From the NCBI RefSeq assembly GCF_020360975.1, contig NW_025408667.1:7130001-7194000 (forward strand): a DNA stretch of 64,000 nt. Reading direction: 5' to 3'. Within the stretch, counting starts at the first letter, position 1. Every line of letters begins with the position of its first letter. Made by a program: the position numbers and the translations under genes. The DNA comes from Hirsutella rhossiliensis. Lineage: Eukaryota > Ascomycota > Sordariomycetes > Hypocreales > Ophiocordycipitaceae. Positions 44,467-56,209 of the stretch are shown here, piece after piece. The notes under the pieces are model-generated. The model saw only the letters and a list, made by a program, of their open reading frames with translations. It ran no database searches and was not told where the DNA came from.

Positions 44467-46457
44467 TTACTCCGTCGAGACCTGGATGCCCTCGGCCGCC
44501 AGGGCCCTCGCATAGTCCCCCTGCGCCTTGTCCAGCGCATCTAGTATCGGCTGCATCATCTTGACGACGGCGTCGCGCCCGCCGCCCACCATGTCCGACT
44601 TCCACCGAATCTTCTTGCCCGTGCGCTCAAAGTGGTCGCGAATCTCCTGCTTGCGCTTGCGGATGGTGGCCTCGCGCTCTGCCTCGGCCTCGTCGGCCAC
44701 GGCGGCGATGCGCGAGCCCGAGCGCCTGAGCGACTCGGCCAGGTACTGCAGCTCCGGGGCGCGGTCGGCGTCGCCCGAGAAGAAGGCGCTCCAAAACTGG
44801 TGGAGGAACTCGACGCTCGTCGCGTGCGTCAGCGAGCACTTTTCCACCATGTGCGGGGGTAGGCCCATGGGCGATGACGCGTCGCTGCTGTGTCCGTACT
44901 TTTGAGACCGCTGCTGGAGGACGCCACTCATGACTTCCTTTTCGGCGGCCTTGATGGCTGCTCGGGAGCCGACGTGGGAGCTCTTTTGCTGCTCCTCGTC
45001 GCTGTCGCTCTCGTCGTCAAAGTCGATTGCTGCTTGCAGGGTCGTCGAGTCGGCGCCGTTGGTCTTTAGACTTCTGAGCGTACTTCTCATCTTGGACAAG
45101 ACATCGGCCGGGTTCTGCTTGGCAAAGATGCGCGCGTTCGCCGACGGCGCAGTGTCCTGCTTGGAGAAGAACTTACTCTGCTCCTTGACATTGAGCATGA
45201 TGCGGTGTTCTTGGGCGTCCCCTTGAAGGTCACGAAGCAGCAGCTCGTTGTACGCATTGTAGGGGCCTTGTCCGTCATCGACGTTCCCGTCAGAAGGCGC
45301 AACGTTGGCCATGATCTTCTCGCTCAGGCTGTTGAGCGTCCTGACAATGGGGAAGCGGGTTCGAGGCCGCATCTCTACATCCTTGGCATTGCCGCCCTTG
45401 AAGCCGCCTTGGTTCTCCTCGTTGGCCTCCAAGTCAATAATGTGCGGAACACTCTGCGCCATGATCCTGCTCTGGGCGCCCTGCGTGTTTTCATTCACGT
45501 CATACTTGTCGAAGAGCGGGTCAGGGCGCTCGCTGTCTGACACGCGCTCACCTCTGAGTTTCCTGGAGAGACGGCTGAGGAAGAAACGGGACCAAAAGTC
45601 GGCCTCAGAGAGCTTTGGTACGTTTTCATTATAGATTCGCTTCACCAGGGGGTGCTGGGATAGTAACATCTGGACCTGCTCAACGCTTATGTTGAGCTTC
45701 AGCTCACCGTCCACGGTACGCGGCTTGACCGTTGACAGAACGTTGTAGGCGCCCTTCTTTTGATTAGTCTCGATTGCATGTGCGCGCAGATAATTGGTTC
45801 GCGTCGACCAAAACTGAGAGTTGAAGGTTGCGCTCGATATGGATTCGGGCTTAACGGCAATGGCCTCCATGTAGGTCTGGTGCAGGCTCTTGTCCTTTTT
45901 CATGAGAGACTGCTGCAGTTCGATGTCCATCTTGAGTTGGTTATCATCGAACCATCGCGCCGAAGATGGCTGCGAGTTGGCGGCGCTGGCAAAAGCCATT
46001 GATGCCGAGACACTGCCACTGACTGGGGTTGAGGCTCCAGCGGCCAGCGGCGTCCCGGTCGAGGGCTTGGGGATGGAGGCATCGCTGCCCCGAAGATCAG
46101 CCAATAAGCGAGAGAGAAGATCCTTGACGGCCTTTGCTTCGGCACGAGCCTCGGAGGTGTTGAAGTGGAAGAGATAGGTGACAGGGTCTGCTCCGTCCTT
46201 GGCCTTTTCAAAGATCTTGAGCATCACCTTTGGCGAGGAATCGGGTGTCTGCTGAAGATCTGGTGGCGGTTCTCTGTTAGCCCGAGAAAAGAGAGAAGTA
46301 GACGAGGCACAAACGTACTGGTGATGTCGGCGACGGGGAGGGAGATGGTAGGAGGGCCGCCCGAGTTGGGAGTCCAGGTGACTGTCTGAAGGTCGCTCGT
46401 CAGAGTGAGGATGCCGTCCTTCTTCTTGAACAGGGCGCGCCCAGCCGGTACAGCCAT
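44467..46457 (-). CDS. TFB1: TFIIH core subunit Tfb1 (p62)
   Basis: This is a core TFIIH subunit acting in RNA polymerase II initiation and nucleotide excision repair. Exons are 46319-46457 and 44467-46259 with a 59-nt intron (GTACGT donor, GCTAAC branch, CACCAG acceptor), total 643 aa; yeast Tfb1 is 642. The N-terminal PH-like domain begins MAVPAGRALFKKKDGILTL, with TVTWTPNSGGPPTISLPVADIT before the intron and PKVMLKIFEKAKDG after it. Two BSD-type regions follow, with FWSTRTNYLRAHAIE and FWSRFFLSRLSRKLRGE. The C-terminal helical part ends ARALAAEGIQVSTE. A longer in-frame upstream extension to 46533 would retain intron sequence and was rejected. It is divergent from the 2-oxoglutarate dehydrogenase gene. 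Confidence 0.94.
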
Positions 46458-47377
46458 GACTGTAAGAGTGTCTGCGTTTGTCTGCCCTCACTCGTGCGCC
46501 TAGAAAGGTCTCATCACTACTCCGACTGAGCACCAGCGAGCAACAGCTGCCTGGCGATGCTCACTAGTGCATCAAGGTTCTCGGACGTGATTAGGCGGGT
46601 GGTGAGTGTGAGGGCCTCGAGCGGCAGCAGAGATGAGCCGACCAGAGAAGTCGTCTTCTTCCAAGGCACTTGTAGCGTTTTCAAGAGAGGAGACAATAGC
46701 GACGAACGGTGAAGGCGTAGCTTGTTTCGTTGGTGAACGTTGATGACCAGGTTTTGGCACGGTGAGGTACGAAGTACAGATACTAACTTAGGAAGGTTCT
46801 CATGTCTGGGAGTCGCACTGTGTGGCTTGTATTCAATCATCGTTTTGGTGGCTCGGGCGGGCTTGTCGTGGCGTCGGCCCGAGGATTCCACTTCTCCGAC
46901 CCGACCTCTGGCGAGTTGAACTCCCCGTGTCCCATTGAAGGATGGCTGAGGCAATTTGCGTTCTCAGCCAGCTCTTGGATACTTCCCTTCCGACAGCTCT
47001 GGAGGTACGGAAGAGATACCAGGTGGCTACCCAAAACAGACAGCTACCTTACCCACCGCACACCCACCCACCGAGGTAGCTGCAGGGTACCTATTCTCCC
47101 TTGCTTACATACGCGGCTTCAACGGCATCCGATCCGCAGCAAGCGCAGGTACCTTGTCTCGTTGACGCAACTTTTGCTCGTCCTACTGGCTGACCAGCTT
47201 CTTCCCGTACTGCACTCTTGGGTCATCTGCCAAAAGGCTCGTCGCCCTTGACTTCTCGCCTCCTTGCCCTCTCGAGCTTGCGTCGGCCATCAAATGCCTC
47301 GTCTCTTCGAGCTCTGACCTTTTTTCACCTCCGTCCCGCCTCTTACTCAGTCCCTGTCCACCCTGCCAGCTCTCGCC
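46458..47377. other. Divergent intergenic region (TFB1 / KGD1)
   Basis: About 920 nt hold both promoters. GAGGTAGC and GGGTACCT elements lie near 47072-47092. A minus-strand frame of 145 codons (46517-46954) could be chance or part of the TFB1 leader. Confidence 0.5.
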
Positions 47378-50300
47378 ATGTTGAGGAATTCGCTCGGTAG
47401 AGCTGGCTCTCCGCTGCTCCGGCGCGCCGCATGTCAGCTCTCGCCGTCGAGGCTTGCCCTCTCCTCCACCGTCGCCTCCCGCTCGTCATGCAAGGCCACG
47501 GGCGCGCGTCGTTCTGCCACCTGGGCGGGCACGGCTCGATCCTACGCCACCAGCGCGACCAACTCGTCCCCCGACCCGAGCGACAACTTCCTCTCTGGAA
47601 GCACTGCCAATTATATCGACGAGATGTACATGGAGTGGAAGCAAGATCCTAAGAGCGTCCATGTCTCGTGGCAGGTCTACTTCAAGAACATGGAGAGCGG
47701 CGACATGCCCATCTCGCAGGCCTTCCAACCGCCCCCCAACCTAGTGCCCAACATGACGGGCGGCGTGCCTCGTCTAGGTGGCGGCTTGACCCTCGAGGAT
47801 GGCTCCGACGTCACCAACCATCTCAAGGTCCAGCTGCTCGTTCGCGCCTACCAGGCTCGTGGCCACCACAAGGCCAATATCGATCCTCTCGGCATCCGCA
47901 ATACCGCCGCCGGCTTCGGTAACATCAAGCCCAAGGAGCTGACTCTTGAGCATTATGGCTTCGCCGACAAGGACCTCGATAAAGAGTACACCCTCGGGCC
48001 CGGCATATTGCCCCGTTTCAAAAAGGACGGCCGCGAAAAGATGACGCTCCGTGAGATTATCGCCGCATGCGAGAAAATCTACGCTGGTTCCCATGGCGTC
48101 GAGTTCATCCACATCCCGGACCGCGAAAAGTGCGACTGGCTGCGCGAGCGTCTCGAGGTTCCCCAGCCCTTCAAGTACTCCATCGACGAAAAGCGCCGCA
48201 TCCTCGATCGCCTCATTTGGAGCTCGAGCTTCGAGTCCTTCCTCGCCACTAAATACCCCAACGACAAGCGATTCGGCCTTGAGGGCTGCGAGACTCTGGT
48301 GCCCGGCATGAAGGCGCTCATTGACCGCAGCGTCGACTACGGTGTCAAGGACATCGTCATTGGCATGCCTCACCGTGGCAGACTCAACGTCCTCAGCAAC
48401 GTCGTGCGAAAGCCCAACGAGTCCATCTTCTCCGAGTTTGCTAGTACGAGCGGTGCCGAAGACGAAGGCTCTGGCGACGTCAAGTACCATCTGGGTATGA
48501 ACTTTGAACGTCCCACCCCGTCGGGCAAGCGTGTCCAGCTCTCCCTCGTCGCCAATCCCTCGCATCTGGAAGCCGAGGACCCTGTCGTACTGGGCAAGAC
48601 GCGAGCCATCCAGCACTACAACAATGACGAGAAGACGCACAGGACCGCGATGAGCGTGCTGCTGCATGGCGATGCTGCCTTTGCCGCCCAGGGCATCGTG
48701 TACGAATGTCTGGGATTCCACTCTCTGCCCGCTTTCTCCACCGGTGGTACCGTCCATCTGGTGGTCAATAACCAGATTGGTTTCACCACCGACCCTCGTT
48801 TCGCACGCTCCACGGCCTACTGCACCGACATTGCCAAGGCCATTGACGCACCCGTCTTCCATGTCAATGCCGACGATGTCGAGGCCGTCAACTTTGTCTG
48901 CCAGTTGGCTGCCGATTGGCGCGCCGAGTTTCAGCACGACGTGGTTATCGATCTCATCTGCTACCGCAAGCACGGGCACAACGAAACCGACCAGCCCTCA
49001 TTCACCCAACCCCTCATGTACAAACGTATCAACTCCAAGGAGCCTCAGATTGATGTCTATGTCAACAAGCTGCTCCAGGACGGCAGCTTTACCAAGGAGG
49101 ACATTGAGGAGCACAAGCAGTGGGTCTGGGGCATGCTGGAGGAGAGCTTCAATAAGTCCAAGGACTACCAGCCGACTTCAAAGGAGTGGACCACGTCTGC
49201 CTGGAACGGCTTCAAGTCCCCCAAGGAGCTCGCCACGGAGATCCTTCCCCACCACGCCACCAAGGTCGACAAGAAAACGCTGGACCACGTCGGCGAGGTT
49301 ATCGGATCGGCCACGGAGGGATTCCACATCCACCGCAACTTGAAACGTATCCTCAGCAACCGGACAAAGTCTGTCGTCGAGGGCAAGAACATCGACTTCC
49401 CTACCGCCGAGGCTCTTGCCTTTGGCTCCTTGGTCACCGAGGGCTACCATGTCCGCGTGTCTGGCCAGGACGTCGAGCGCGGCACTTTCTCGCAGCGGCA
49501 CGCCGTCTTCCACGACCAGGAGACCGAGGAGACATACACCCCTCTCCAGCATATCAGCAAGGACCAGGGCAAATTTGTCATCTCCAATTCCTCCCTCAGC
49601 GAATTCGGTGCTCTCGGATTCGAGTACGGCTACTCTCTGTCTTCCCCCAACGCCCTCGTCATGTGGGAGGCCCAATTTGGTGACTTTGCCAACAACGCGC
49701 AATGCATCATTGACCAGTTCATCGCATCGGGCGAGGTCAAGTGGATGCAGCGAACCGGCCTCGTCATGTCTCTTCCCCACGGTTATGACGGCCAAGGTCC
49801 CGAACACTCGTCGGGCCGCCTTGAGCGCTATCTGCAGCTCTGCAACGAGGACCCGCGCATCTTCCCGTCCAAGGAGAAGCTTGCCCGGCAGCATCAGGAC
49901 TGCAACATGCAGATTGCTTACATGACTACTCCCGCCAACCTTTTCCATGCGCTGCGCCGACAAATGCAGCGTCAATTCCGGAAACGTAAGTTTTAGCCCC
50001 TGCGTCTATTGCTTGACAGTTTGCTTACTGTATGACAGCGCTCGTCATCTTCTTCTCAAAGGCCCTGCTCCGCCATCCCCTTGCGCGCTCCAACATTGAG
50101 GAGTTTTCCGGAGAGGATGCGGGATTCCAGTGGATCATCCCCGACCCCGAGCACCAAGCGGGCAGCATCAAGTCGCCCGAGGAGATCGACCGCGTCATCC
50201 TCTGCACTGGTCAAGTCTGGACCACCTTGCACAAGTACCGTGCCGACAACAATATCGACAACGTCGCGCTCACCCGCATCGAGCAGCTGAACCCTTTCCC

Positions 50301-50583
50301 GTGGCAGCAGCTGAGGGAGAATCTGGACATGTACCCCAACGCGAAGACCATCGTCTGGGCGCAAGAGGAGCCACTCAACGCCGGAGCGTGGAGTTTCACG
50401 CAGCCACGCATAGAGACGCTGCTCAACCAGACCGAGCACCACGACCGCAAGCACGTCATGTACGCCGGCCGCAACCCTAGCGCTTCCGTGGCGACGGGAC
50501 TGAAGCAGGTCCACAAGAAGGAGGAACAGGAGCTTCTGGAGATGGCCTTTACCGTGAAGCAGGATAAGCTCAAGGGCGAGTGA
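47378..50583 (+). CDS. KGD1: 2-oxoglutarate dehydrogenase E1 component, mitochondrial
   Basis: This thiamine-diphosphate-dependent decarboxylase is the first component of the TCA-cycle 2-oxoglutarate dehydrogenase complex. Exon 1 is 47378-49985 and exon 2 is 50039-50583. The single 53-nt intron (GTAAGT donor, GACAG acceptor) joins RQFRK to [14 protein letters not shown], giving 1050 aa. A basic presequence ([17 protein letters not shown]) is followed by the E1o N-terminal motif ([19 protein letters not shown]). Further conserved blocks are [30 protein letters not shown] and [11 protein letters not shown] (ThDP binding), [26 protein letters not shown], and the late [11 protein letters not shown] and [12 protein letters not shown]. 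All are intact. Confidence 0.97.
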
Positions 50584-50914
50584 CGAAAGAGACGGCGAAA
50601 AAGGTAAAAGAGGGCGATGCAAGTCTTGTGCTTACGTGGAGGGAGAAGAGTCAATCTTTAGAAGGCGGACCAGCGGCTGGGAAGACGAGGTATACGGAGC
50701 GGAGGGGACTCATTCTTTTGCGTAGCAAGCACAGTGTATCATAGGTAACGTCGCTCGAGGATCAATGGTAGTATCTGTACCATGCCGGTTGCGCGAGTTT
50801 GTACGAAGTATTTGGCAAAGGGATACGAGCTTGGCCTTGGCCAAGAGTCAGCAACAGCCTCTGCTTATTGGCATTGTATCGATTTTTTTACTACTTTTTC
50901 CTTGTACGGGTTTC
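50584..50914. other. Convergent intergenic region (KGD1 / CIA1)
   Basis: About 330 nt of presumed 3' UTRs. A T-rich stretch near 50885-50900 is notable only as a possible poly(A) element for the minus-strand gene. Confidence 0.45.
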
Positions 50915-52351
50915 TCATCTGTCCGGTGCCTCGACCATCTCGGCTCCTTCAGCTGGGTGCCCCGGCGTTCCCAGCCTCACCTCCCACGGACGGACCAGAC
51001 CGTCATCTCCCGTCGTCACGAGCATCTCTTCCTCTCCGCGGCGTGCACCGGCGGCAGCGTCGTGCCGGCGGCACCAGGTGATGTGGTTGATCTCGTAGGG
51101 CCCGTGTGCATTGGGCACGGTTGTGAGCAGCTCCCACGACGTGGTCGAGGGGCCGGGGGGCGGTGGATGGTGCTGCTGCGGCTCACCTTCCTCGTCCATG
51201 GGCGCGGTGGCACGGTCGGCGGCGCCGGCGGTATATCCTGGAGGGGCCGGCCGCTGGACTTCCCGGTAGAGCGCAATGGTGCCGTCGCAGCCTGCGCTGG
51301 CCACGAGGCCCGACTGGCTGCTCCACGTGGCGGCGTATATGTCCCTGCTGTGAGCCTGGGGCAGGATGGCGGTGCAGTCCCACTCTTCCCGCAACGATCT
51401 GCGCATCGTGTTGGGTATGCCACCGAGCGCACTTCCCCCGCCGCCGCCACTACCCTCCTCAGCGCCATCCTGGTCCTCCTCCTCCTCCCTGAGCGTCCAT
51501 ATCCGTATCGTCGCGTCGGCCGAAAAGGTGAGCAGGCGCGGAAAGCGGGCGCCGCCGCCGGCGTCGGACGGGCGAGGAGACTCCCACGCAAGTCCCCAAA
51601 CGGTTCCCTCGTGGCCCTCGAGGACGGCGACGCAGACCCACTCTGCGTCAGCGTCTTCACGCCATATGCGGACCGTGTTGTCGTAACTAGCGCTGGCGAG
51701 GACGTCTGGGCTGTAGCGGCGGCGGGCGTTGCGCCCGGGCACGTCGGGGCACCAGGCCACGGCTTTGACGTCGCCCTCATGCTCGTTCAGAATGGCCAGC
51801 GTCTCCCACTCGTCATCGGCGGCCCCGGACGGCCCGCCGCCGCCCACGTCCTCCCAGATCCAGATTGTCTTGTCGCGCGAGCACGTGGCCAGGTAGGCCC
51901 CGGACGGCGAGAAGGCACAAGATTTGATTTCCGACTCGTGGCCCTCGAGCACCAGCGTGAACTCCCAATCCTTGTCGCCGTCGCTCTCTCCATCTCTGCC
52001 GCCGCCGCCATCATGCCCCACCGCCCGCGCCGTCACCTCCGTCTCCATCGCGAGCCCATTGTCGCCGTCACCGTCGCCGTCCCAACGCCAGAGCCCCGCG
52101 GTGGAGTCGAAGCTTCCCGTCACTAGGCAGAGCTTGTGCGGCGGCAGGCCCGGCTCCCAGGCGACGGAGCGGACGGAGCGGGTGTGGCCGCCAGTGAGCG
52201 TGCTGTGGGGGGAAAGGGTGGCGAGGGAGAAGACAGTGACGCTCTTGGCGTGCGTGGTGGCGAGCAGAGGGAGTGTCGGGTGCGGTATCGAGGCCCAGGC
52301 GCGTTCGTGAAGGTCGGGCTGAAAGGGCGGAAGAGGGCGGATCGAGGCCAT
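50915..52351 (-). CDS. CIA1: Cytosolic iron-sulfur protein assembly WD40 protein CIA1
   Basis: This is a subunit of the CIA targeting complex that delivers Fe-S clusters to cytosolic and nuclear apoproteins. The ATG at 52351 (MASIRPLPPFQPDLHERAW) gives 478 aa in one exon; an upstream in-frame ATG at 52459 adds 36 unconserved residues. Seven WD40 blades are recognisable (for example GGHTRSVRSVAWEP, EGHESEIKSCAFSPSGAYLATCSRDKTIWIWE, NEHEGDVKAVAWCPD, LASASYDNTVRIW, EGHEGTVWGLAWE, LLTFSADATIRIW, WSSQSGLVASAGCDGTIALY). It is longer than yeast Cia1 (330 aa) because of low-complexity Gly/Asp and Gly/Pro inserts between blades. Confidence 0.9.
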   Translation of the reverse strand: MASIRPLPPFQPDLHERAWASIPHPTLPLLATTHAKSVTVFSLATLSPHSTLTGGHTRSVRSVAWEPGLPPHKLCLVTGSFDSTAGLWRWDGDGDGDNGLAMETEVTARAVGHDGGGGRDGESDGDKDWEFTLVLEGHESEIKSCAFSPSGAYLATCSRDKTIWIWEDVGGGGPSGAADDEWETLAILNEHEGDVKAVAWCPDVPGRNARRRYSPDVLASASYDNTVRIWREDADAEWVCVAVLEGHEGTVWGLAWESPRPSDAGGGARFPRLLTFSADATIRIWTLREEEEDQDGAEEGSGGGGGSALGGIPNTMRRSLREEWDCTAILPQAHSRDIYAATWSSQSGLVASAGCDGTIALYREVQRPAPPGYTAGAADRATAPMDEEGEPQQHHPPPPGPSTTSWELLTTVPNAHGPYEINHITWCRRHDAAAGARRGEEEMLVTTGDDGLVRPWEVRLGTPGHPAEGAEMVEAPDR

Positions 52352-52926
52352 TGCCGCCGTCCTGGTCGGCTTGTTGCCGTCTCGTGCTCGGGGAAATGAA
52401 TGGGGTGAGGAGGCCCGACGCGTGAATGGAAAAGCGTCAAGGGATTTCGGGGCCAGCAATAGTCATGAACGAGGCGACTTGCATCAGCGGAGAGGCATAT
52501 GCGACAGGCTCGGTGTGGCCGGACACATGAGTGAGGAAGAGAAGCTGGTGATGTTGGACGCTGTGTAAGTGAAGTGGGGCACCATTTTCCTCTGCCGGTG
52601 GTCGGCGATTTTTCTGAGACTGCCCCACTGATAAGATAACATCCCCAACGTCCAACTGATCCTCCTACCGGCATCAGTATTCCACATGACTTCCCCGGCA
52701 TCGGCACCCCAGGTGGGAGTGATGGAACTCGGCAAGACCAGCTTTCAGCCGTGTTGTTCCGTGGAGCCAGTCACACCTCGTGTTTGAGGACCGGGTGCGT
52801 TCCGGGCAGAAGAAGCGCGGCTCTATCTACGCAGCCTAGATGAGATTGTCTGTCTACGCACCTTTTACTGAACCGAGATCATGCACTTGTGTCCAATGAC
52901 CTGTACAGATTAGGGCCCAACGTTCT
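52352..52926. other. Intergenic region between CIA1 5' end and MFS 3' end
   Basis: About 575 nt hold the CIA1 promoter and the 3' UTR of the MFS gene upstream on the same strand. No further feature was recognised. Confidence 0.5.
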
Positions 52927-54490
52927 TCACGTCCGTGTCTCGCGACTACGTTGCGCCCGATCAAGCCCCCCCTTTCTGAGCCCTCCTGGTAGCGCCAGCC
53001 AGACGCCGATCAGGAAGAGAAGTACGGCGAGGATAATGGGCTGCAGCACCTGGACGCCATGGTTCTCGGCAATAGCCCCAACCGCAAAGGGAAGCACAGA
53101 GGCGCCACCGCCGCCTATGGCCGCCGCGAAGCCGACGGCGGTGATGTGGTATTCGGGAGGCAGCAACTTGGTCGCCACGACAACGGCTGCCGGGAACAGC
53201 GGGCCGAGGAAGAAGCCCATGAGGAAGACGAAGCACATGGCGCCAACTGTCGTGGGCACGAGCCAAAACAGCAACTCAAAGGCGACGGCAAAGAGCAGGT
53301 AGCCCGTGATGGCCAGCTTCTCGCCGATGCGGCCCGTGATGAAACCGAGGACAACTCGCCCAAGGCTCAGGCCAAGCCAGAAGAGCGTCGCGGTGACACC
53401 AGCCAGAAAGTTGTCGGCGTGACGCACCTCAATCATAAAGGTGGGGGTCCAGCCACCCATGCTGACTTCGGCGCCGGCATAGGCCAGCAAGAAGACGGAC
53501 ACGAGCCAGGTGATGGGCTCGGAGAGGACGGTGCGAATCGTGCCGCCGCCGCCCCCTGCGTCGCGCCGGAGTTTCTTTCGGTAGACGGCTCCGGAGGCGC
53601 CCCAAAAAGCCCAGACGGCAAAGACAAGCTCGACGCAGACGACGGCGGTGGTGACGTAGAAGTACGTGTACCACTCCAGGTGCATCTTGGCAACCATGGC
53701 GGAGACGATGAGAGGGGCAACGGTGCCTCCCAGGCCGAAAGAGCCGTGGATGATGCCCAGCAGTTCGTTGGCCTGGTGCATGTTGCCCACCCAGGTGTTC
53801 CAGGCGCTATCCTGAATGCCATTGCCGAAGCCGACAATGAGGAGCAGCACGGGCAAGACGGGGAAGGGCGGATGAAGGGCCATGGGGATATATCCCAAGA
53901 GGCGGGCAGCGGGCCCGAGGAAGGCGACGCCTCGGCGGCCGAGTCTGTGGTGAATCCAGTTGTTGCAGAGGGCGGCGGTGACGTATCCCAGAAAGGGGAC
54001 GAGGAATAGGGTGGACACGGTCGCATAGCTGATGGCATAGTAGCGTTCAAGCTAGCGGGCGGTCAAGGCACAGCTTGGTGGTCAGCAGACGCATATCAAG
54101 CCAGTGGCGTGTGAAGCAACGAGAGGCCACACAGCCTGGCCGTCCAAGACATACATGGGGAGGAGGGCCTGCGCACAAGTGTGTGGTTAGCTTGGTCGTT
54201 GATGCGGAGGAAGAAGAAAGAAAGAAGAGACTGACGCCTATACTGCCGTCATGCATGCCCAGGATGAGCAGCGACAGATTGACGGAGACATATCGATAGC
54301 GGTTGACGCGAGGATGATTCCATCGCTCGCGGCCATCGGCAGGGTCCTCACCGACGTGCTGCGCCTCATCGCCTCGGTTCTCGAGAAGCGGATCCGTCTC
54401 GGACGCAGCACGCCGGCCGTCTTGCCGGGTCTCCTCGGTCGGGTCAGCCATTCCTGAACCTGCGCCGGGCGAGGGCCCCAAGGTCGTCAC
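52927..54490 (-). CDS. MFS transporter (BSC6/FucP-like), with 18-nt microexon
   Basis: This is a 12-TM major facilitator protein. The model is exon 1 54236-54490, microexon 54151-54168, exon 3 52927-54051, total 1398 nt, 465 aa; an alternative start at 54451 (MADPTEETR) gives 452 aa. Intron 1 (67 nt) has a good GTCAGT donor and an AGCTAACC branch. After the microexon (ALLPMY) the donor is a weak GTCTTG; a stronger GTATGT 4 nt upstream would break the frame. Exon 3 starts LERYYAISYATVSTLFLVPF, which is the expected continuation of SIG-ALLP. Hydrophobic segments and the central RRDAGGGGG loop fit MFS. The substrate is unknown. The exact second junction is the least certain part. Confidence 0.8.
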
Positions 54491-55381
54491 AGGCGACGTC
54501 TCAGTGGGTTTCCGGGGAAGCTCGAGATGGGGCAGAGTGGAAGAAGGTCGGTAAGGGTGCTTGCTATGCAGAATTGGATGGCTTCAGTTGAGTCCGGGGA
54601 ACGCCCCCGGCGTGGCTGCCTGCCATTGGCTGGCCATTGATCGAGTCAGCTTGGCAGAGGCTGTCCATGGCTGGTGACCCGTATGGCCTTCAGAGCTCGG
54701 GCCAACCAACACGGGAGGGACTGCGCAAAGTGCAGACAATGGATGCAAAGTTTCGACGGGCATCGGGCAGTGAGTCCTCCAGGCATGCAAGTGCAGTAAG
54801 TGCATGCTGTGCTTGTCTCGAGTCACCTGACCCGCCCACTTCCGCCTCACATCCACCTCCACCTCCACCTCCACCACCTCCTCCTCCTCCTCATCCTCCT
54901 CTCGGGTCTCATCCGACCGTCCTTGTCGCGAACAGCACTATCCGGAGTCTTTTCTGCCTGGCCTGGCATGAAGAAAGCGGCAAGATGCATCCGGCCTCCG
55001 AGATCCGCACCGCCCCAGCCGGACCGTGTGAGGTGACATCACCGCTGTCATCAGTTCTTCGGCTGCTGCACCACGAGACTGGGCGTTGGATGCAATGTGG
55101 CCTGCCACTAATTACTCTGCATGCCTTGGGCTCCCTCTCCCCCCCTTCCGGGATTTGGGCCGTGGCTGCTTGTCAGCCATCCGATCTTCGCCCGGGGTCA
55201 GCTGCCCGTCCCTGCCTTCTACGGAGGGGACGCCGACCCATGTGCATGTACTAGCCGCCCTTGCTGCATCCAAGCCAAGAGCCGTGTCATCTTCAAGTGA
55301 AGGAATCTCCGTCTTGGGTCCCTTCGTCTCCGTCCTTACATCCTGGGCCAGCAAGGGCGGGTGAGCATATCGGCCTGCGTC
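54491..55381. other. Divergent intergenic region (MFS / glycine-zipper protein)
   Basis: About 890 nt. It includes a CCACCT/CCTCCT microsatellite at about 54849-54903. Possible leader sequence of the downstream gene; no coding region was recognised. Confidence 0.5.
54849..54903. repeat. CCACCT/CCT microsatellite
   Basis: This is a run of CCACCT hexamers passing into CCT trinucleotides, on the plus strand, in the divergent intergenic region. Confidence 0.7.
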
Positions 55382-55492
55382 ATGTCCAGATACGAGTCCA
55401 GAGCCGCCGCCGGCGACAGTTACCGGCCTCGACACTCTACCCGCTATTCCCCAGAGCCTCTCCCTCGCAGTAACGGCGGATACGACCTGGAT

Positions 55493-55523
<31 letters not shown>

Positions 55524-56209
55524 CGCCCATGGGCCTGAACGCATCCTACTATCGCGACACCGCCGAAGCGCTCGGCCTACCCCTGACCCCCAACGGCACA
55601 CAACCCCGGTCTCAACCGCATCCCTCCTCCGAACTCGTCCGTGTGCCCTCTCATCAGTCTGCCAACTCGCGCTCGTCCTCTGCCAGTTCTTACCGTGAGT
55701 GCGGCTTCCGCGGCGACGACCGCGGCCGTTCTCGCGCCGGCTCTCGTACCCCGGATCCCCTTGAGCGCGCCCGGGGCATCGTCCAGGACAGCTTCTCCCA
55801 AACCTCCACGGGCATCGGAGCCGGCCTCCTGGGTGCTGTGGTTGGCGGCATCGTCGCCAACAGGGCCTCCGAGGCTGCGCTCAAGCAACGCCGCGGGACG
55901 AGTAGTCACGACCGCCGAAATGGCGACGAGGCCACCCCGCGCTTGTTGACGGTGCTCGGTGCTGTCGCCGGTGGTCTTGGTGCAAATGCAGTTGCCCGCA
56001 AGGTCGAGTGCGATCGCGAGCGGCATCGTCAGCGGATGTGGGAAGGCCGCTACGGCTCCGACGATGACCTTGGGCGCTATGAATCATCCAGAAGGACAGA
56101 CGTGGATCGCCAGGGCCGCCTGCTTCACGATGCTGATGCTGATGACTACGTGTACGACGTCGAAAGAAGATTCAGTCGGAGCCGGCGCAGGCACCACTAT
56201 GTTGAATGA
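55382..56209 (+). CDS. PolyQ protein with glycine-zipper membrane hairpin (275 aa)
   Basis: This is a single-exon hypothetical protein starting MSRYESRAAAGDSYR at 55382; an ATG seven codons upstream is also in frame. It has an Arg/Ser/Tyr-rich N-terminus, a pure run of about ten Gln encoded by CAG/CAA repeats (about 55489-55521), and a disordered Ser/Arg region. A glycine-zipper pair follows: GIGAGLLGAVVGGIVANRA, then VLGAVAGGLGANAVARK. The C-terminus is highly charged (DRERHRQRMWEGRYG, DADADDYVYDVERR). Glycine-zipper hairpins insert in or perturb membranes in other proteins; here the role is unknown. I do not recognise a named family. Confidence 0.72.

Noticed and set aside
46458..46533. TFB1 start at 46533 in the unspliced frame
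   Set aside because: It reads through the intron and out of frame with the PH-domain exon that begins MAVPAGRALF at 46457.
46517..46954. 145-codon minus-strand frame just upstream of TFB1
   Set aside because: Its C-terminal half looks somewhat protein-like, but there is no recognised domain, and it lies where the TFB1 leader is expected. It is kept only as a possible uORF or chance frame.
47774..48979. 401-codon minus-strand frame
   Set aside because: It is antisense to the intact 2-oxoglutarate dehydrogenase E1 exon and has low-complexity V/G/D composition.
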